From contig JAXDII010000066.1 of the NCBI GenBank assembly GCA_034664085.1, positions 1 through 64,000 on the forward strand: a stretch of DNA of 64,000 nucleotides, in the 5' to 3' direction. The position numbers were made by a program, and so were the translations under genes. The notes under the pieces are model-generated. The model made no database searches and was not told the origin of the DNA. It saw only the letters and a list, made by a program, of their open reading frames with translations. Shown in pieces: positions 45,104-53,694 of this stretch. The stretch's first letter is position 1. Each line of letters starts with the position of its first letter. The stretch comes from JACVRW01 sp034664085. GTDB lineage: Bacteria; Actinomycetota; Thermoleophilia; Solirubrobacterales; Thermoleophilaceae.

Positions 45104-45119
45104 AGACTGCCGTGATACT
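45091..45119 (+). promoter_or_regulatory. Sigma70-type promoter for the peptide-binding protein gene
   Basis: TTGACA at 45091-45096, 17-base spacer, GATACT at 45114-45119. Expected transcript start near 45126, leaving a leader of about 49 bases with GGAGGG before the ATG. A near-consensus -35 stands out in such a GC-rich genome. Confidence 0.65.
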
Positions 45120-45174
45120 CGCCGCCCATCGACCGGGCAACCCCCGGCCCGTGTCAATTCGTGGAGGGAGCTAA

Positions 45175-46854
45175 ATGACGAAGGTCAGGCCGTCTCGTAT
45201 CTGGCGTCTTGCTTTGGTGTCCATCGCAGCCGTGGCCCTGTGTGTGCTCGCGGCTTGTGGCGGTGGTGGTGACGACGACAAGAGCTCGTCGTCGTCCGCG
45301 CCCGAGGACCAGGGCATTCCAACAGTTGTTTCGACGCCGGCGGCCAAGGGGCCGATCGACCTCGTCAAGTGGGGTGTTCAGTACGAACCGTCCTCGCTCG
45401 ACTGGAGGCTCTGTTACTCGAGCGTCGAGAACGAGGTGGTCGTCAACATCCAGGAGAGCCTCCTCCGCTTCATGCCGGACTTCAGCCTCGAGCCGTCGCT
45501 GGCCGAGTCCTGGACGCACCCGGACCCCACGACTTACGTCTTCAAGATTCGCCAGGGGGTGCAGTTCTCCGACGGCAGCGAGCTGACCGCGGACGACGTC
45601 GTCTACAGCCTCAACCGCAACAAGGCGGTCGAGTCGTACTGGGCGACGTGGATGACCTACGTCAAGGACGTCAAGAAGACCGGCGCGGACGAGGTCACCG
45701 TCACCCTGAAGAAGCCGGACGCGTTCTTCCTCCAGATGATGGCGCTGCCCGCCGGCGGCATCGGCAAGCAGTCCTACATCGAGGAGTCGGGCAAGGACTA
45801 CGGCACGCCCAAGGCGCTGCCGCTGGGCACCGGCCCGCTGAAGATCGACAGCTGGAAGCAGGGCAGCAGCATCTCGATGGTCCCGAACGAGAACTACTGG
45901 GACACCGAGCACGCGGCGAAGGTCGGACGTCTCGACTTCTCGTTCGTGGCTGACGAGAGCGCCCTGATCAGCGCGCTGGAGAGCGGCCAGCTCGATGGCG
46001 CCTACTTCCTCCCCTACGCCGGCGTGCCAAGGCTGAAGAACTCCTCGGCCGGCAAGCTGTACCGCGGCAAGAGCATGCTGCAGGCGCTGGTGCTGTTCAC
46101 CAACAAGGAGGGCCCGCTCCAGGACCCGGACGTCCGCAAGGCCTGGCTGCTTGCGACCGACCGCGAGGCCATCGCCAAGAGCGTCTTCAACGGCGCAGCG
46201 GAGCCGATGACCGACACGTTCGTCCCGCCCGCCGCCTGGGCCTACCCCGAGGCCGCCGAGATGGCAGACGAGGCGTTCGCCGAGGTGGGCCAGCCCCGCA
46301 TCGAGATCGAGGAGGCCAAGGCGCTCATCGAGAAGGCGGGCTCGCCCAAGGACGTCCTCAAGGTCGCCTACCGCGCCACGCAGCAGAACGCCGACATGGC
46401 GACGATCCTGCAGGACGCGGGCAAGCAGATCGGACTCAACATCAAGGGCGTCGCCCTGCAGCCGTCCCAGTACGTGAACCTGATCTTCAGCGAGGAGGCA
46501 CGTGCGCCTTACCACGCCTGGATCGCGGACCGCTACTGGTCGGATATCGGCGATCCGCTCGAGATCATGGTCGAGTTCATGGCCGCGCCGGAAGAGGGGA
46601 TCGTGTCGTACAACTTCAACAGCTACGACAACCCCGTCGTCACCAAGGCGCTGAAGGAGGGTCGCGAGACCGAGGATCCGCAGAAGCGGGCCGAGCTTGC
46701 GCGGAAGGCTCAGACGGCCGGTGCGGAGGACGTTCCAGTGCTTCCGCTGGTCGTCCCCGACTCGCTGATCTTCATGAACAACAAGGTGACCGGTCCGCCG
46801 GCATCGTTCAGCTACCTCTACTACCCCTGGGGCCGTGACCTCGGAGCCCCATAG
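45175..46854 (+). CDS. Peptide/nickel-type ABC transporter substrate-binding lipoprotein
   Basis: 559 residues, family 5 solute-binding fold. Lipobox VLAAC gives Cys28, then a Ser/Asp-rich linker. The signature LAESWTHPDPTTYVFKIRQG and FSDGSELTADDVVYSLNR are typical. It probably serves the DppBCDF-type genes at 50030-53694, whose operon lacks a binding protein. The substrate may be the compound broken down by this regulon. It has a good promoter and is followed after 6 bases by the Mo-subunit gene. Confidence 0.92.
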   Translation: MTKVRPSRIWRLALVSIAAVALCVLAACGGGGDDDKSSSSSAPEDQGIPTVVSTPAAKGPIDLVKWGVQYEPSSLDWRLCYSSVENEVVVNIQESLLRFMPDFSLEPSLAESWTHPDPTTYVFKIRQGVQFSDGSELTADDVVYSLNRNKAVESYWATWMTYVKDVKKTGADEVTVTLKKPDAFFLQMMALPAGGIGKQSYIEESGKDYGTPKALPLGTGPLKIDSWKQGSSISMVPNENYWDTEHAAKVGRLDFSFVADESALISALESGQLDGAYFLPYAGVPRLKNSSAGKLYRGKSMLQALVLFTNKEGPLQDPDVRKAWLLATDREAIAKSVFNGAAEPMTDTFVPPAAWAYPEAAEMADEAFAEVGQPRIEIEEAKALIEKAGSPKDVLKVAYRATQQNADMATILQDAGKQIGLNIKGVALQPSQYVNLIFSEEARAPYHAWIADRYWSDIGDPLEIMVEFMAAPEEGIVSYNFNSYDNPVVTKALKEGRETEDPQKRAELARKAQTAGAEDVPVLPLVVPDSLIFMNNKVTGPPASFSYLYYPWGRDLGAP

Positions 46855-46860
46855 GCGGCG

Positions 46861-49221
46861 GTGACTACGAGTACCGACTCAGCAATACGGCCACAGAACG
46901 TCGGAGCGCGGGTTCCTCGTCTCGAGGACCCGCGTTTCCTGACGGGCCGGGCGAGGTACATCGACGACCTCGTCTTCCCGCGAGCTCTGCACGCAGCATT
47001 CGTGCGGAGCCCGTACGCCCACGCCCGCATCGCGGGCGTGGACGCGTCTGCGGCCCTCGAGCTGGACGGGGTTGCCGCGGTCTACACCGGGGCGGACATG
47101 GAGTCGCTGGTCGGTCCGCTGACGGCCGGCGGCTCGCGCCCCGAGGTACGGCAGACCGAGCAGCGCGTGCTGCCGGTCGACCGTGCTCTCTACTCCGGCG
47201 AGCCGGTGGCCGTCGTGCTCGCGGACTCGCGCTACATCGCCGAGGACGCCTGCGAGCTGGTTCGCGTGGAGTGGGAGCGGCTGCCCGCCGTCCTCGATCC
47301 CGTGGAGGCGCTGCAGCCGGGCGCTCCGGTGCTCCACGAGGGCAGCCCGGACAACAACACCGGGCACATCGAGAACTCCGTGGGCGACGTGGAGGGCGTG
47401 TTCGAGCGCGCTGACCACGTCTTCTCCACCCGCTTCCACACCGGGCGCTACGCGGCGATGCCGCTCGAGCCGCGCGGCATCGCGGCGGAGTGGGACGCCG
47501 GCACCGGCGTGCTGAAACTGTGGACGGCATCGCAGATCCCGCACCTCGTGCGCGGGGCGCTCGCGGGACCGCTGGGCATCTCGGAGAACCGCATCGAGGT
47601 GATCACGCCGGCGCTCGGCGGCGGCTTCGGCCTCAAGTCCCACGTGTTCGTGGAGGAGGCCCTGCTCGCCGCGGTCGCGCGGCTCGTGGATCGCCCGGTC
47701 AAGTGGATCGAGGACCGCTACGAGCACCTCGCCGCGAGCACCCACGCCAAGGAGCTGATCGCCGACGTCGAGATGGCGGTCGCGGCCGACGGGACGTTCC
47801 TGGGCCTGCGCGGCAAGTACATGACCGATGCCGGCGCGTACTCCTGCATCCCGTACACGGCGATGGTCAACGCGCTGGACGGCGCCACCATCAGCGCCAG
47901 CCTCTACAAGATCGAGAACGTCGGCTACACCGTGGACGCCCCGTTCACGAACAAGTGCCAGATGGGCGCGTACCGCGGCATCGGCTGGGGCCCGGTCCAG
48001 ACGGCGCGCGAGGTGCTGATCGACCAGATCGCCACCGCGCTCGGCCGCGACCCCGTGGAGCTGCGGCTCCAGAACATGATCGAGTCGGCTCCCTACAAGG
48101 CCGCCATGGGGCAGACCTACGACAGCGGGAGCTACCACGAGGCCGTCAAGCGGGCTTGCGAGGTGGTCGACTACGAAGCCTTCCGCGCCCTCCAGGCCGA
48201 GCTGCGCGAACAGGGCCGCCACATCGGCATCGGCATCACGCCGTACGTCGAGGTGGCCGGCCTGGCGTCCGAGATGGCGCGCGCCAACGACCTCAACGAC
48301 GGCTACACCGACCAGTCCCGCGTTACCGTGGAGCCGGACGGCTCGGTCACGATCACAACCGGCCTGCACTCACACGGCCAGGGGCACGAGACGACGTTCG
48401 CGCAGGTGGCAGCCGACGCGCTCGGCGTGTCGATGGAATCGATCCGCCTGGTCCAGGGCGACACCCGCACCAGCGCGTTCGGCATGGGGACCTTCGCCAG
48501 CCGCAGCGCCGTGATCGGCACCGGCGTCGTCACGCGCGCCTCGGAGGTGATCCGGAAACGGCTCGCCGGCCTCGCCGCCCACATGCTCGAGTGCGCACCC
48601 GAGGACATCGAGCTCCGGGACGGGCAAGCCTCGGTGGCGGGGGTGCCGAACCGCTTCGTCACCGTGCGCGACATCGCCCAGTTCGCCTATTGGGGCGGCG
48701 GAGAGCGCCCGGCGGACGTCAACTGGGAGCTCTCGACGGTCGCTTCCTATGACCCCGGCGAGGTCTACACCAACGGCGTGGTCGCCGCGATCGTCGAGGT
48801 CGACGTGGAGACCGGCCAGATCGACCTGCAGCAGATCGTCACGGTCACCGACTGCGGGACGATGCTCAACCCCACGATCGTGGAGGGCCAGGTGGCCGGA
48901 GCGGTCGCCCAGGGCATCGGCGGGGCGCTGTACGAGGAGATCATCTACTCCGAGGACGGCCAGCTGCAGACCACCAGCCTGATGGAGTACCTCTACCCCA
49001 CCACGGTCGAGGTGCCGCCGATGGTGCTGGAGCACATCGAATCGCCCTCGCCGAACACAGTGGGCGGGGTGAAGGGAGTCGGCGAGGCGGGCACGATCGC
49101 CACGCCGGGCGCGGTCGCAAACGCGATCGCGGATGCGCTGCGGCCGTTTGGCGTGCGCGTCGAGAGCAGCCCGATCGGGCCCAGCCAGGTGCTGGACCTG
49201 ATCCACGGCGGCGAGGCCTGA
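46861..49221 (+). CDS. Molybdenum hydroxylase large subunit, separated from its small subunits
   Basis: 786 residues. Hammerhead domain (RFLTGRARYIDDLVF), GGGFGLKSH, substrate loop GAYRGIGW and GVGEAGT are present, so it is a Mo-pterin subunit of the xanthine-oxidase family. The loop is AYRGIGW, not the CO dehydrogenase AYRCSFR, so the substrate is something else. No 2Fe-2S or FAD gene adjoins; those at 34484-35870 lack a large subunit and are the likely partners 11 kb away. The GTG start is 6 bases after the peptide-binding protein gene, so uptake and oxidation would be co-expressed. Confidence 0.92.
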   Translation: MTTSTDSAIRPQNVGARVPRLEDPRFLTGRARYIDDLVFPRALHAAFVRSPYAHARIAGVDASAALELDGVAAVYTGADMESLVGPLTAGGSRPEVRQTEQRVLPVDRALYSGEPVAVVLADSRYIAEDACELVRVEWERLPAVLDPVEALQPGAPVLHEGSPDNNTGHIENSVGDVEGVFERADHVFSTRFHTGRYAAMPLEPRGIAAEWDAGTGVLKLWTASQIPHLVRGALAGPLGISENRIEVITPALGGGFGLKSHVFVEEALLAAVARLVDRPVKWIEDRYEHLAASTHAKELIADVEMAVAADGTFLGLRGKYMTDAGAYSCIPYTAMVNALDGATISASLYKIENVGYTVDAPFTNKCQMGAYRGIGWGPVQTAREVLIDQIATALGRDPVELRLQNMIESAPYKAAMGQTYDSGSYHEAVKRACEVVDYEAFRALQAELREQGRHIGIGITPYVEVAGLASEMARANDLNDGYTDQSRVTVEPDGSVTITTGLHSHGQGHETTFAQVAADALGVSMESIRLVQGDTRTSAFGMGTFASRSAVIGTGVVTRASEVIRKRLAGLAAHMLECAPEDIELRDGQASVAGVPNRFVTVRDIAQFAYWGGGERPADVNWELSTVASYDPGEVYTNGVVAAIVEVDVETGQIDLQQIVTVTDCGTMLNPTIVEGQVAGAVAQGIGGALYEEIIYSEDGQLQTTSLMEYLYPTTVEVPPMVLEHIESPSPNTVGGVKGVGEAGTIATPGAVANAIADALRPFGVRVESSPIGPSQVLDLIHGGEA

Positions 49222-49229
49222 CCGCCCGC

Positions 49230-49859
49230 CTATGAGCGCTTCGGCGGGCCGTCCGGGAAGTGGGTGGTGTACCAGGCGTGGGTCACGATGCGCGCGGCGT
49301 CGCGGGCCTTCACCCGGCGGGTGTTGAGCTCCTCGTGTGCGAACCACACGTAGGCGCACTGCTCGACCATGCAGGCCATCGCGTCCGTCGCCACCTCGAC
49401 GGGGACGCCGGCCACGCGGGACACCGAGTAGGCCGACTTGATCGCCTTGGTGAAGCGCTTGACGTGGCGCTGGCGCATGTCCCACCAGATGCGCTGGAAG
49501 CGCGGGTCGACGGCGGCGGCCTGGATGAAGGCGCGCATCACGTCGCGGTTCTCCCAGTAGGTGGTGAGGTAGCCGGTGTTCGCCTGCAGCAGCGACTCGT
49601 AGGGATCGTCGGCGAAGGCCGCCTCGGTGCTGCCGCTGGCCTCGTAGAGCTGGGTGTGGAGGTCCGCGATCAGGACCGCGAACAGCTCCTGCTTGTTGGC
49701 GAAGTAGCGGTACAGTCCGCCGTTCGAGGTGCCCGCCTCGGCGGCCACGTCGCTCATTCGCGCTTCGACGTACCCGTCGCGTGCGAACACGCGTCTGGCG
49801 GCGTCCAGGATCTTGCGACGGGTGCGCAGTCCCTTCGTGGTCGCTGGGATCGCCGACAC
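49230..49859 (-). CDS. TetR-family transcriptional regulator
   Basis: 209 residues from the GTG at 49859 (a TTG at 49871 is the alternative). HTH: RRKILDAARRVFARDGYVEARMSDVAAEAGTSNGGLYRYF with the recognition helix near SNGGLYRYF; the C-terminal ligand domain is helical. It is divergent from the peptide transporter operon. Its leader holds a 22-base palindrome (49869-49890) and two GACGTC sites (49908, 49973). It is the natural candidate regulator of the regulon, though which of the two site types it binds is not settled by sequence. Confidence 0.9.
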   Translation of the reverse strand: MSAIPATTKGLRTRRKILDAARRVFARDGYVEARMSDVAAEAGTSNGGLYRYFANKQELFAVLIADLHTQLYEASGSTEAAFADDPYESLLQANTGYLTTYWENRDVMRAFIQAAAVDPRFQRIWWDMRQRHVKRFTKAIKSAYSVSRVAGVPVEVATDAMACMVEQCAYVWFAHEELNTRRVKARDAARIVTHAWYTTHFPDGPPKRS

Positions 49860-49868
49860 GGGTCTAAT

Positions 49869-49890
49869 CAAACCACCCCAGGGCGGTTTG
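49869..49890. promoter_or_regulatory. CAAACC...GGTTTG palindrome at the TetR gene start
   Basis: 22 bases beginning CAAACC and ending GGTTTG; 18 of 22 positions are palindromic. It lies just before the GTG and over the alternative TTG start of the TetR gene. A typical autoregulatory TetR operator in size and position. Confidence 0.6.
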
Positions 49891-49907
49891 CGAAAGTCCT
49901 AGAAAGC

Positions 49908-49929
49908 AGAAAGCGATGTCGCTCTCTCA
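49908..49929. promoter_or_regulatory. GACGTC operator, site C
   Basis: Reads on the minus strand as TGAGAGAGCGACATCGCTTT plus two bases; core GCGACATCGC, one base off the palindromic core. It lies between the TetR gene and the transporter operon. The weakest of the four sites. Confidence 0.6.
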
Positions 49930-49972
49930 ATTCTGTGGCTGCTTCCAGCCGCATACAGCGGCATATCGGCAC

Positions 49973-49994
49973 AAAAAGCGACGTCACCCTCTTG
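49973..49994. promoter_or_regulatory. GACGTC operator, site D
   Basis: Minus-strand reading begins CAAGAGGGTGACGTCGC and ends in TTTTT, almost the same as sites A and B. It lies 36 bases before the permease start at 50030. Confidence 0.75.
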
Positions 49995-50029
49995 CATGAT
50001 CGGGGCGCCTGCGAGAGGATGGGCTGAGG

Positions 50030-50980
50030 ATGGTGGTGCGCCTCCTCGCTGCCCGGCTCGCCGGGATGATCGTGACGCTGCTGATCAGCAGCTTCGTGGT
50101 CTACTCGGCTGTCTACCTCGCTCCGGGGTCGCCGATCGCGACGCTGACCGGCGGACGGCCCCTGCCGGCCGAGACGCTGCAGGAGATCGAGAAGTCCTAC
50201 AACCTCGACAAGCCCTTCCTCGAGCGCTACGCGATCTGGCTCGGTGACGCGGTTCGCGGCGACTTCGGCCAGTCGATCGCGTTCCGGCAGGACGTCGGTC
50301 CGCTGATCGTCGACCGCGCCCAGAACAGCGCGCTGCTGGTCGCGTACGCCGGGCTGCTCACGCTGGGCCTGGGGATCAGCCTGGGGGCGGTGGCCGCCAT
50401 GCGCGGCGGGCGCCTCGAGACGGGGATTGTCGTCCTCGGGGCCGTGGGGCTCGCGATCCCGTCGTTCGTCGCGGCGCTGCTGCTGATCTACCTGTTCGGC
50501 GTCGAGCTGGCGTGGTTCCCGATCTTCGGAGCCGGAGAGGGGATCGCCGACAAGCTCTACCACCTGACCCTGCCCGCGATCGCGCTCGCGATCGCCACCG
50601 TGGCCTACGTGTCGCGCATCACGCGCTCCGCCATCGCCACCGAGAAGAACCGCGAGCACGTCGAGACGGCGCGGTCGCGCGGGCTCACCGAGCGGGTGAT
50701 CGTGCGCCGCCACGTGCTGCGCAACGCGGCGATCCCGATCACCACCGTCGCGACGGTCACCGTCGCCAGCCTGATCGCCGGCGCCGTGGTCGTGGAGTTC
50801 GCCTTCTCGATCGACGGACTCGGCTCCTACCTGGTGTCGTCGGTGACGAACAAGGACTTCGCGGCGGTCCAGGCCATCTGCCTGATCCTGGTCGCGGTCT
50901 TCGTGGTGCTCAGCACCGCCGTCGACCTCCTCTACGCGCAGCTCGACCCGCGCATCGGGCTCGCCCGGGGACGCCGATGA
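50030..50980 (+). CDS. Dipeptide-type ABC transporter permease (DppB family)
   Basis: 316 residues, about six membrane helices. The N-terminal helix is followed by the large extracytoplasmic loop (LAPGSPIATLTGGRPLPAET), and the coupling motif ARSRGLTERVIVRRHVLRNA is clear. It forms the channel with the next permease. First gene of the operon under GACGTC sites C and D. The end overlaps the next start (ATGA). Confidence 0.92.
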   Translation: MVVRLLAARLAGMIVTLLISSFVVYSAVYLAPGSPIATLTGGRPLPAETLQEIEKSYNLDKPFLERYAIWLGDAVRGDFGQSIAFRQDVGPLIVDRAQNSALLVAYAGLLTLGLGISLGAVAAMRGGRLETGIVVLGAVGLAIPSFVAALLLIYLFGVELAWFPIFGAGEGIADKLYHLTLPAIALAIATVAYVSRITRSAIATEKNREHVETARSRGLTERVIVRRHVLRNAAIPITTVATVTVASLIAGAVVVEFAFSIDGLGSYLVSSVTNKDFAAVQAICLILVAVFVVLSTAVDLLYAQLDPRIGLARGRR

Positions 50981-51834
50981 GCACGCTCATCCTCAGCAGG
51001 CGTCTCGGCTTCCGCAAGGGGTCCGCTCCCGGGCTCGGCGTGCTGGGCTGGTCGTCGGCCGCGTTCCTCGGGCTGGTCGCGCTGACTGCCGTCTTCGCGC
51101 CGCTGATCGCGCCGCAGGACCCGCTCCAGATCAACCTCGCCGACGCCCACTTCGCTCCCGGCAGCGAGTACCTGCTCGGCTCGGACTCGAACGGCAGGGA
51201 CATCCTCTCGCGAGTGATCGTGGGCTCGCGCACGAGCCTGCTCGGGCCGCTCGCGGTCGTCGCGATCGCGGCTGCGCTCGGGTCGACCATCGCGATCGGG
51301 TCGGCCTGGATCGGCGGCAAGTTCGACCAGGTCGTCGTGCGTGTGGTCGACGCCTGGTTCTCCTTCCCCGGCATCCTCCTCGCGATCTTGGCGGTGGCCG
51401 TCTTCGGCCCCGGCCTGGTCGCGCCGGTGATCGCGCTCGCCATCTCCTACATCCCCTACTCCGCTCGCGTCACGCGCTCGGCCGCGATCCGCGAGCGGGA
51501 GCTGCCCTACATCGAGGCCCTGCAGGTCCAGGGGTTCTCCGCCTGGCGCATCTGCTCGCGCCACCTGCTGCCGAACCTCACGCCGCTGATCGTGGCCCAG
51601 GCGACGGTGGCGTTCGGCTACGCGATGGTCGACCTCGCCGCGATCTCGTTCCTGGGACTCGGCGTCCAGCCGCCCACGCCCGACTGGGGCCTGATGGTCT
51701 CCCAGGGCAAGAACGGGATCCTCCAGGGCTATCCGCAGGAGGCGCTCTTCGCCGGCCTCGCGATCGTCCTCACGGTGCTCTCCTTCAACATCCTCGGCGA
51801 CCGCATCAGCCGCTTCTACCAGGAGCGCGGATGA
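50977..51834 (+). CDS. Dipeptide-type ABC transporter permease (DppC family)
   Basis: 285 residues with the DppC N-terminal extension, LGSDSNGRDILSRVIVGSRTS, and the EAA loop ALQVQGFSAWRICSRHLLPN. The ATG overlaps the DppB stop. A longer upstream frame is a shadow of the first permease gene. Pairs with DppB to form the membrane channel. Confidence 0.92.
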   Translation: MSTLILSRRLGFRKGSAPGLGVLGWSSAAFLGLVALTAVFAPLIAPQDPLQINLADAHFAPGSEYLLGSDSNGRDILSRVIVGSRTSLLGPLAVVAIAAALGSTIAIGSAWIGGKFDQVVVRVVDAWFSFPGILLAILAVAVFGPGLVAPVIALAISYIPYSARVTRSAAIRERELPYIEALQVQGFSAWRICSRHLLPNLTPLIVAQATVAFGYAMVDLAAISFLGLGVQPPTPDWGLMVSQGKNGILQGYPQEALFAGLAIVLTVLSFNILGDRISRFYQERG

Positions 51835-52841
51835 CGGCCCTGCTCGAGATCGAGGGCCTGAGCGTCACGCTCCCAGTGACGGGCGAGCAGCGCCAGGTGA
51901 TCCACGACGTCTCGCTGACGATCGGACCGGGCCAGGCCCACGGGCTGGTGGGGGAGTCGGGGTCCGGCAAGTCCATGACCGCTCGGGCGATCATGCGCCT
52001 GCTGCCGCCCGGCGCCCAGGTGCAGGGCGCGATCCGCTTCGACGGCAACGACGTCATGGCGCTCAACCGCGGCGCGCTGCGCCGTTACCGCGGCAGCGAC
52101 GTGGCGATGATCTTCCAGGACCCGCGCTCGCACACCAATCCGGTGCGCACGATCGGCGACTTCATGACGGAGGCCCTCTGCCGCAACCGCGGCATGAGCA
52201 AGCGCGCCGCCCTGCAGCGGGCCGTGGACCTGCTCGACGAGGTCTTCGTGGACGACCCGGAGCGCCGCCTGCGGCAGTATCCGCACGAGCTCTCGGGCGG
52301 CCTGCTCCAGCGCGTGATGATCTCGGCGGCGCTGGCCGTGGAGCCGCGCCTGATCATCGCCGACGAGCCCACGACCGCCCTCGACGTGACCAACCAGGCC
52401 GAGGTGATGGCGATCCTCGACGAGCAGCGCCGCGAGCGCGGCCTGGCGATGCTGTTCATCACCCACGACCTGGACCTGGCCGCCGCCGTGTGCGACCGCA
52501 CCAGCGTCATGTACGCCGGCTCGGTGGTCGAGGCGCAGGCGGCGGAGCGGCTGCACGAGTCGCCGCGGCACCCCTATTCCGCCGCGCTCTCCAAGGCGCG
52601 GCCCAGCATCGACGCCTCGGTCGAGCGGCTGCCCGCCGTGGGCGGCAGGCCGCTGTCCGCCTTCGAGGCGCCCAGCGGCTGCGCGTTCGCGGACCGCTGT
52701 CCGTTCTGCCAGCAGCGCTGCATCGACGAGGCGCCGGCGCTGCGCGAGCTCGAGCAGGCGATGGTCCGCTGCCACTTCGCCGAGGAGCTGAAGGAGACGC
52801 TTGCCGGCGACTTCGAGGAGACCATGCGTGAGCACGCCTGA
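51831..52841 (+). CDS. Dipeptide-type ABC transporter ATP-binding protein (DppD family)
   Basis: 336 residues. Walker A GESGSGKSMTAR, signature LSGGLLQRVMISAAL, Walker B LIIADEPTTALDVT and H-loop ITHDLDLA. The C-terminal oligopeptide domain has CAFADRCPFCQQRC, a cysteine cluster that binds an Fe-S cluster in some DppD/OppD proteins. Starts with an ATGA overlap. Confidence 0.93.
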   Translation: MTALLEIEGLSVTLPVTGEQRQVIHDVSLTIGPGQAHGLVGESGSGKSMTARAIMRLLPPGAQVQGAIRFDGNDVMALNRGALRRYRGSDVAMIFQDPRSHTNPVRTIGDFMTEALCRNRGMSKRAALQRAVDLLDEVFVDDPERRLRQYPHELSGGLLQRVMISAALAVEPRLIIADEPTTALDVTNQAEVMAILDEQRRERGLAMLFITHDLDLAAAVCDRTSVMYAGSVVEAQAAERLHESPRHPYSAALSKARPSIDASVERLPAVGGRPLSAFEAPSGCAFADRCPFCQQRCIDEAPALRELEQAMVRCHFAEELKETLAGDFEETMREHA

Positions 52842-53694
52842 CGCCCCAGCGGTGCAGGTTGAGGGCCTGCGCAAGGTGTTCCCGAGCCGCGGCCGCGGCG
52901 GCAGGGACGTGGTGGCGGTCGAGGACGTCACCTTCGACCTCCCCAAGGGCGGCTCGCTTGCCGTCGTCGGCGAGTCCGGCTCGGGCAAGACCACGCTCGC
53001 CCGCATGGTGCTGGGCCTCGAGCGGCCCACGAGCGGCACCATCCTGCTCGACGGGACCGACCGCACGGAGCCGCCGCGCTCGTCGTCGGCCCGGCGCGAG
53101 CGCGCCCGCGAGATCCAGATCGTCTTCCAGGACCCGTACCGGTCGCTCGACCCGCGCCAGTCGGCGTCGCGCTGCATCGACGAGGTGCTGCGCGTCCAGG
53201 GCATGAGCAAGGCGGAGGACCGCCGCAGCCGCATCGCCGAGCTGATGGACGTGGTCGGGCTGGACGAGCGCCAGGCGACCGCGCTGCCGAAGGCGCTGTC
53301 CGGCGGGCAGCGCCAGCGCGTGGCGATCGCCAGGGCGCTCGCGGTGAAGCCCGAGGTGCTCGTCCTCGACGAGGCGGTCGCGGCGCTCGACGTCTCGATC
53401 CAGGCCCAGATGCTCAACCTGCTCGCCGACGTGCGGGCCCAGACCGGGGTTACGTACCTGCTGATCTCGCACGACCTCGCGGTCGTCCGGCAGGTGACAG
53501 AGGACATGATCGTCATGCAGCGCGGGCACGTCGTCGAGCGCGGCAAGACTTCCGACGTCCTGGACCGGCCCCAGGATGCATACACGCGCCTGCTGCGCGA
53601 CAGCGTGCCGCGACCCGGCTGGAAGCCGGTGCGCCGCGCGTCCGCCGCCAAGAACGGCGGCGCGTCCCAATCCACGATGGAGGTACCAAGCTGA
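52828..53694 (+). CDS. Dipeptide-type ABC transporter ATP-binding protein (DppF family)
   Basis: 288 residues. Walker A GESGSGKTTLAR, QDPYRSLDPRQS, signature LSGGQRQRVAIARAL, Walker B VLDEAVAALDVS and SHDLAVVRQV. GTG at 52828 is used because it lies within the end of dppD and starts the right frame. The Walker B region reads DEAVAALD where DEPTSALD is usual, a small departure. Completes the transporter. Confidence 0.92.
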   Translation: MSTPDAPAVQVEGLRKVFPSRGRGGRDVVAVEDVTFDLPKGGSLAVVGESGSGKTTLARMVLGLERPTSGTILLDGTDRTEPPRSSSARRERAREIQIVFQDPYRSLDPRQSASRCIDEVLRVQGMSKAEDRRSRIAELMDVVGLDERQATALPKALSGGQRQRVAIARALAVKPEVLVLDEAVAALDVSIQAQMLNLLADVRAQTGVTYLLISHDLAVVRQVTEDMIVMQRGHVVERGKTSDVLDRPQDAYTRLLRDSVPRPGWKPVRRASAAKNGGASQSTMEVPS

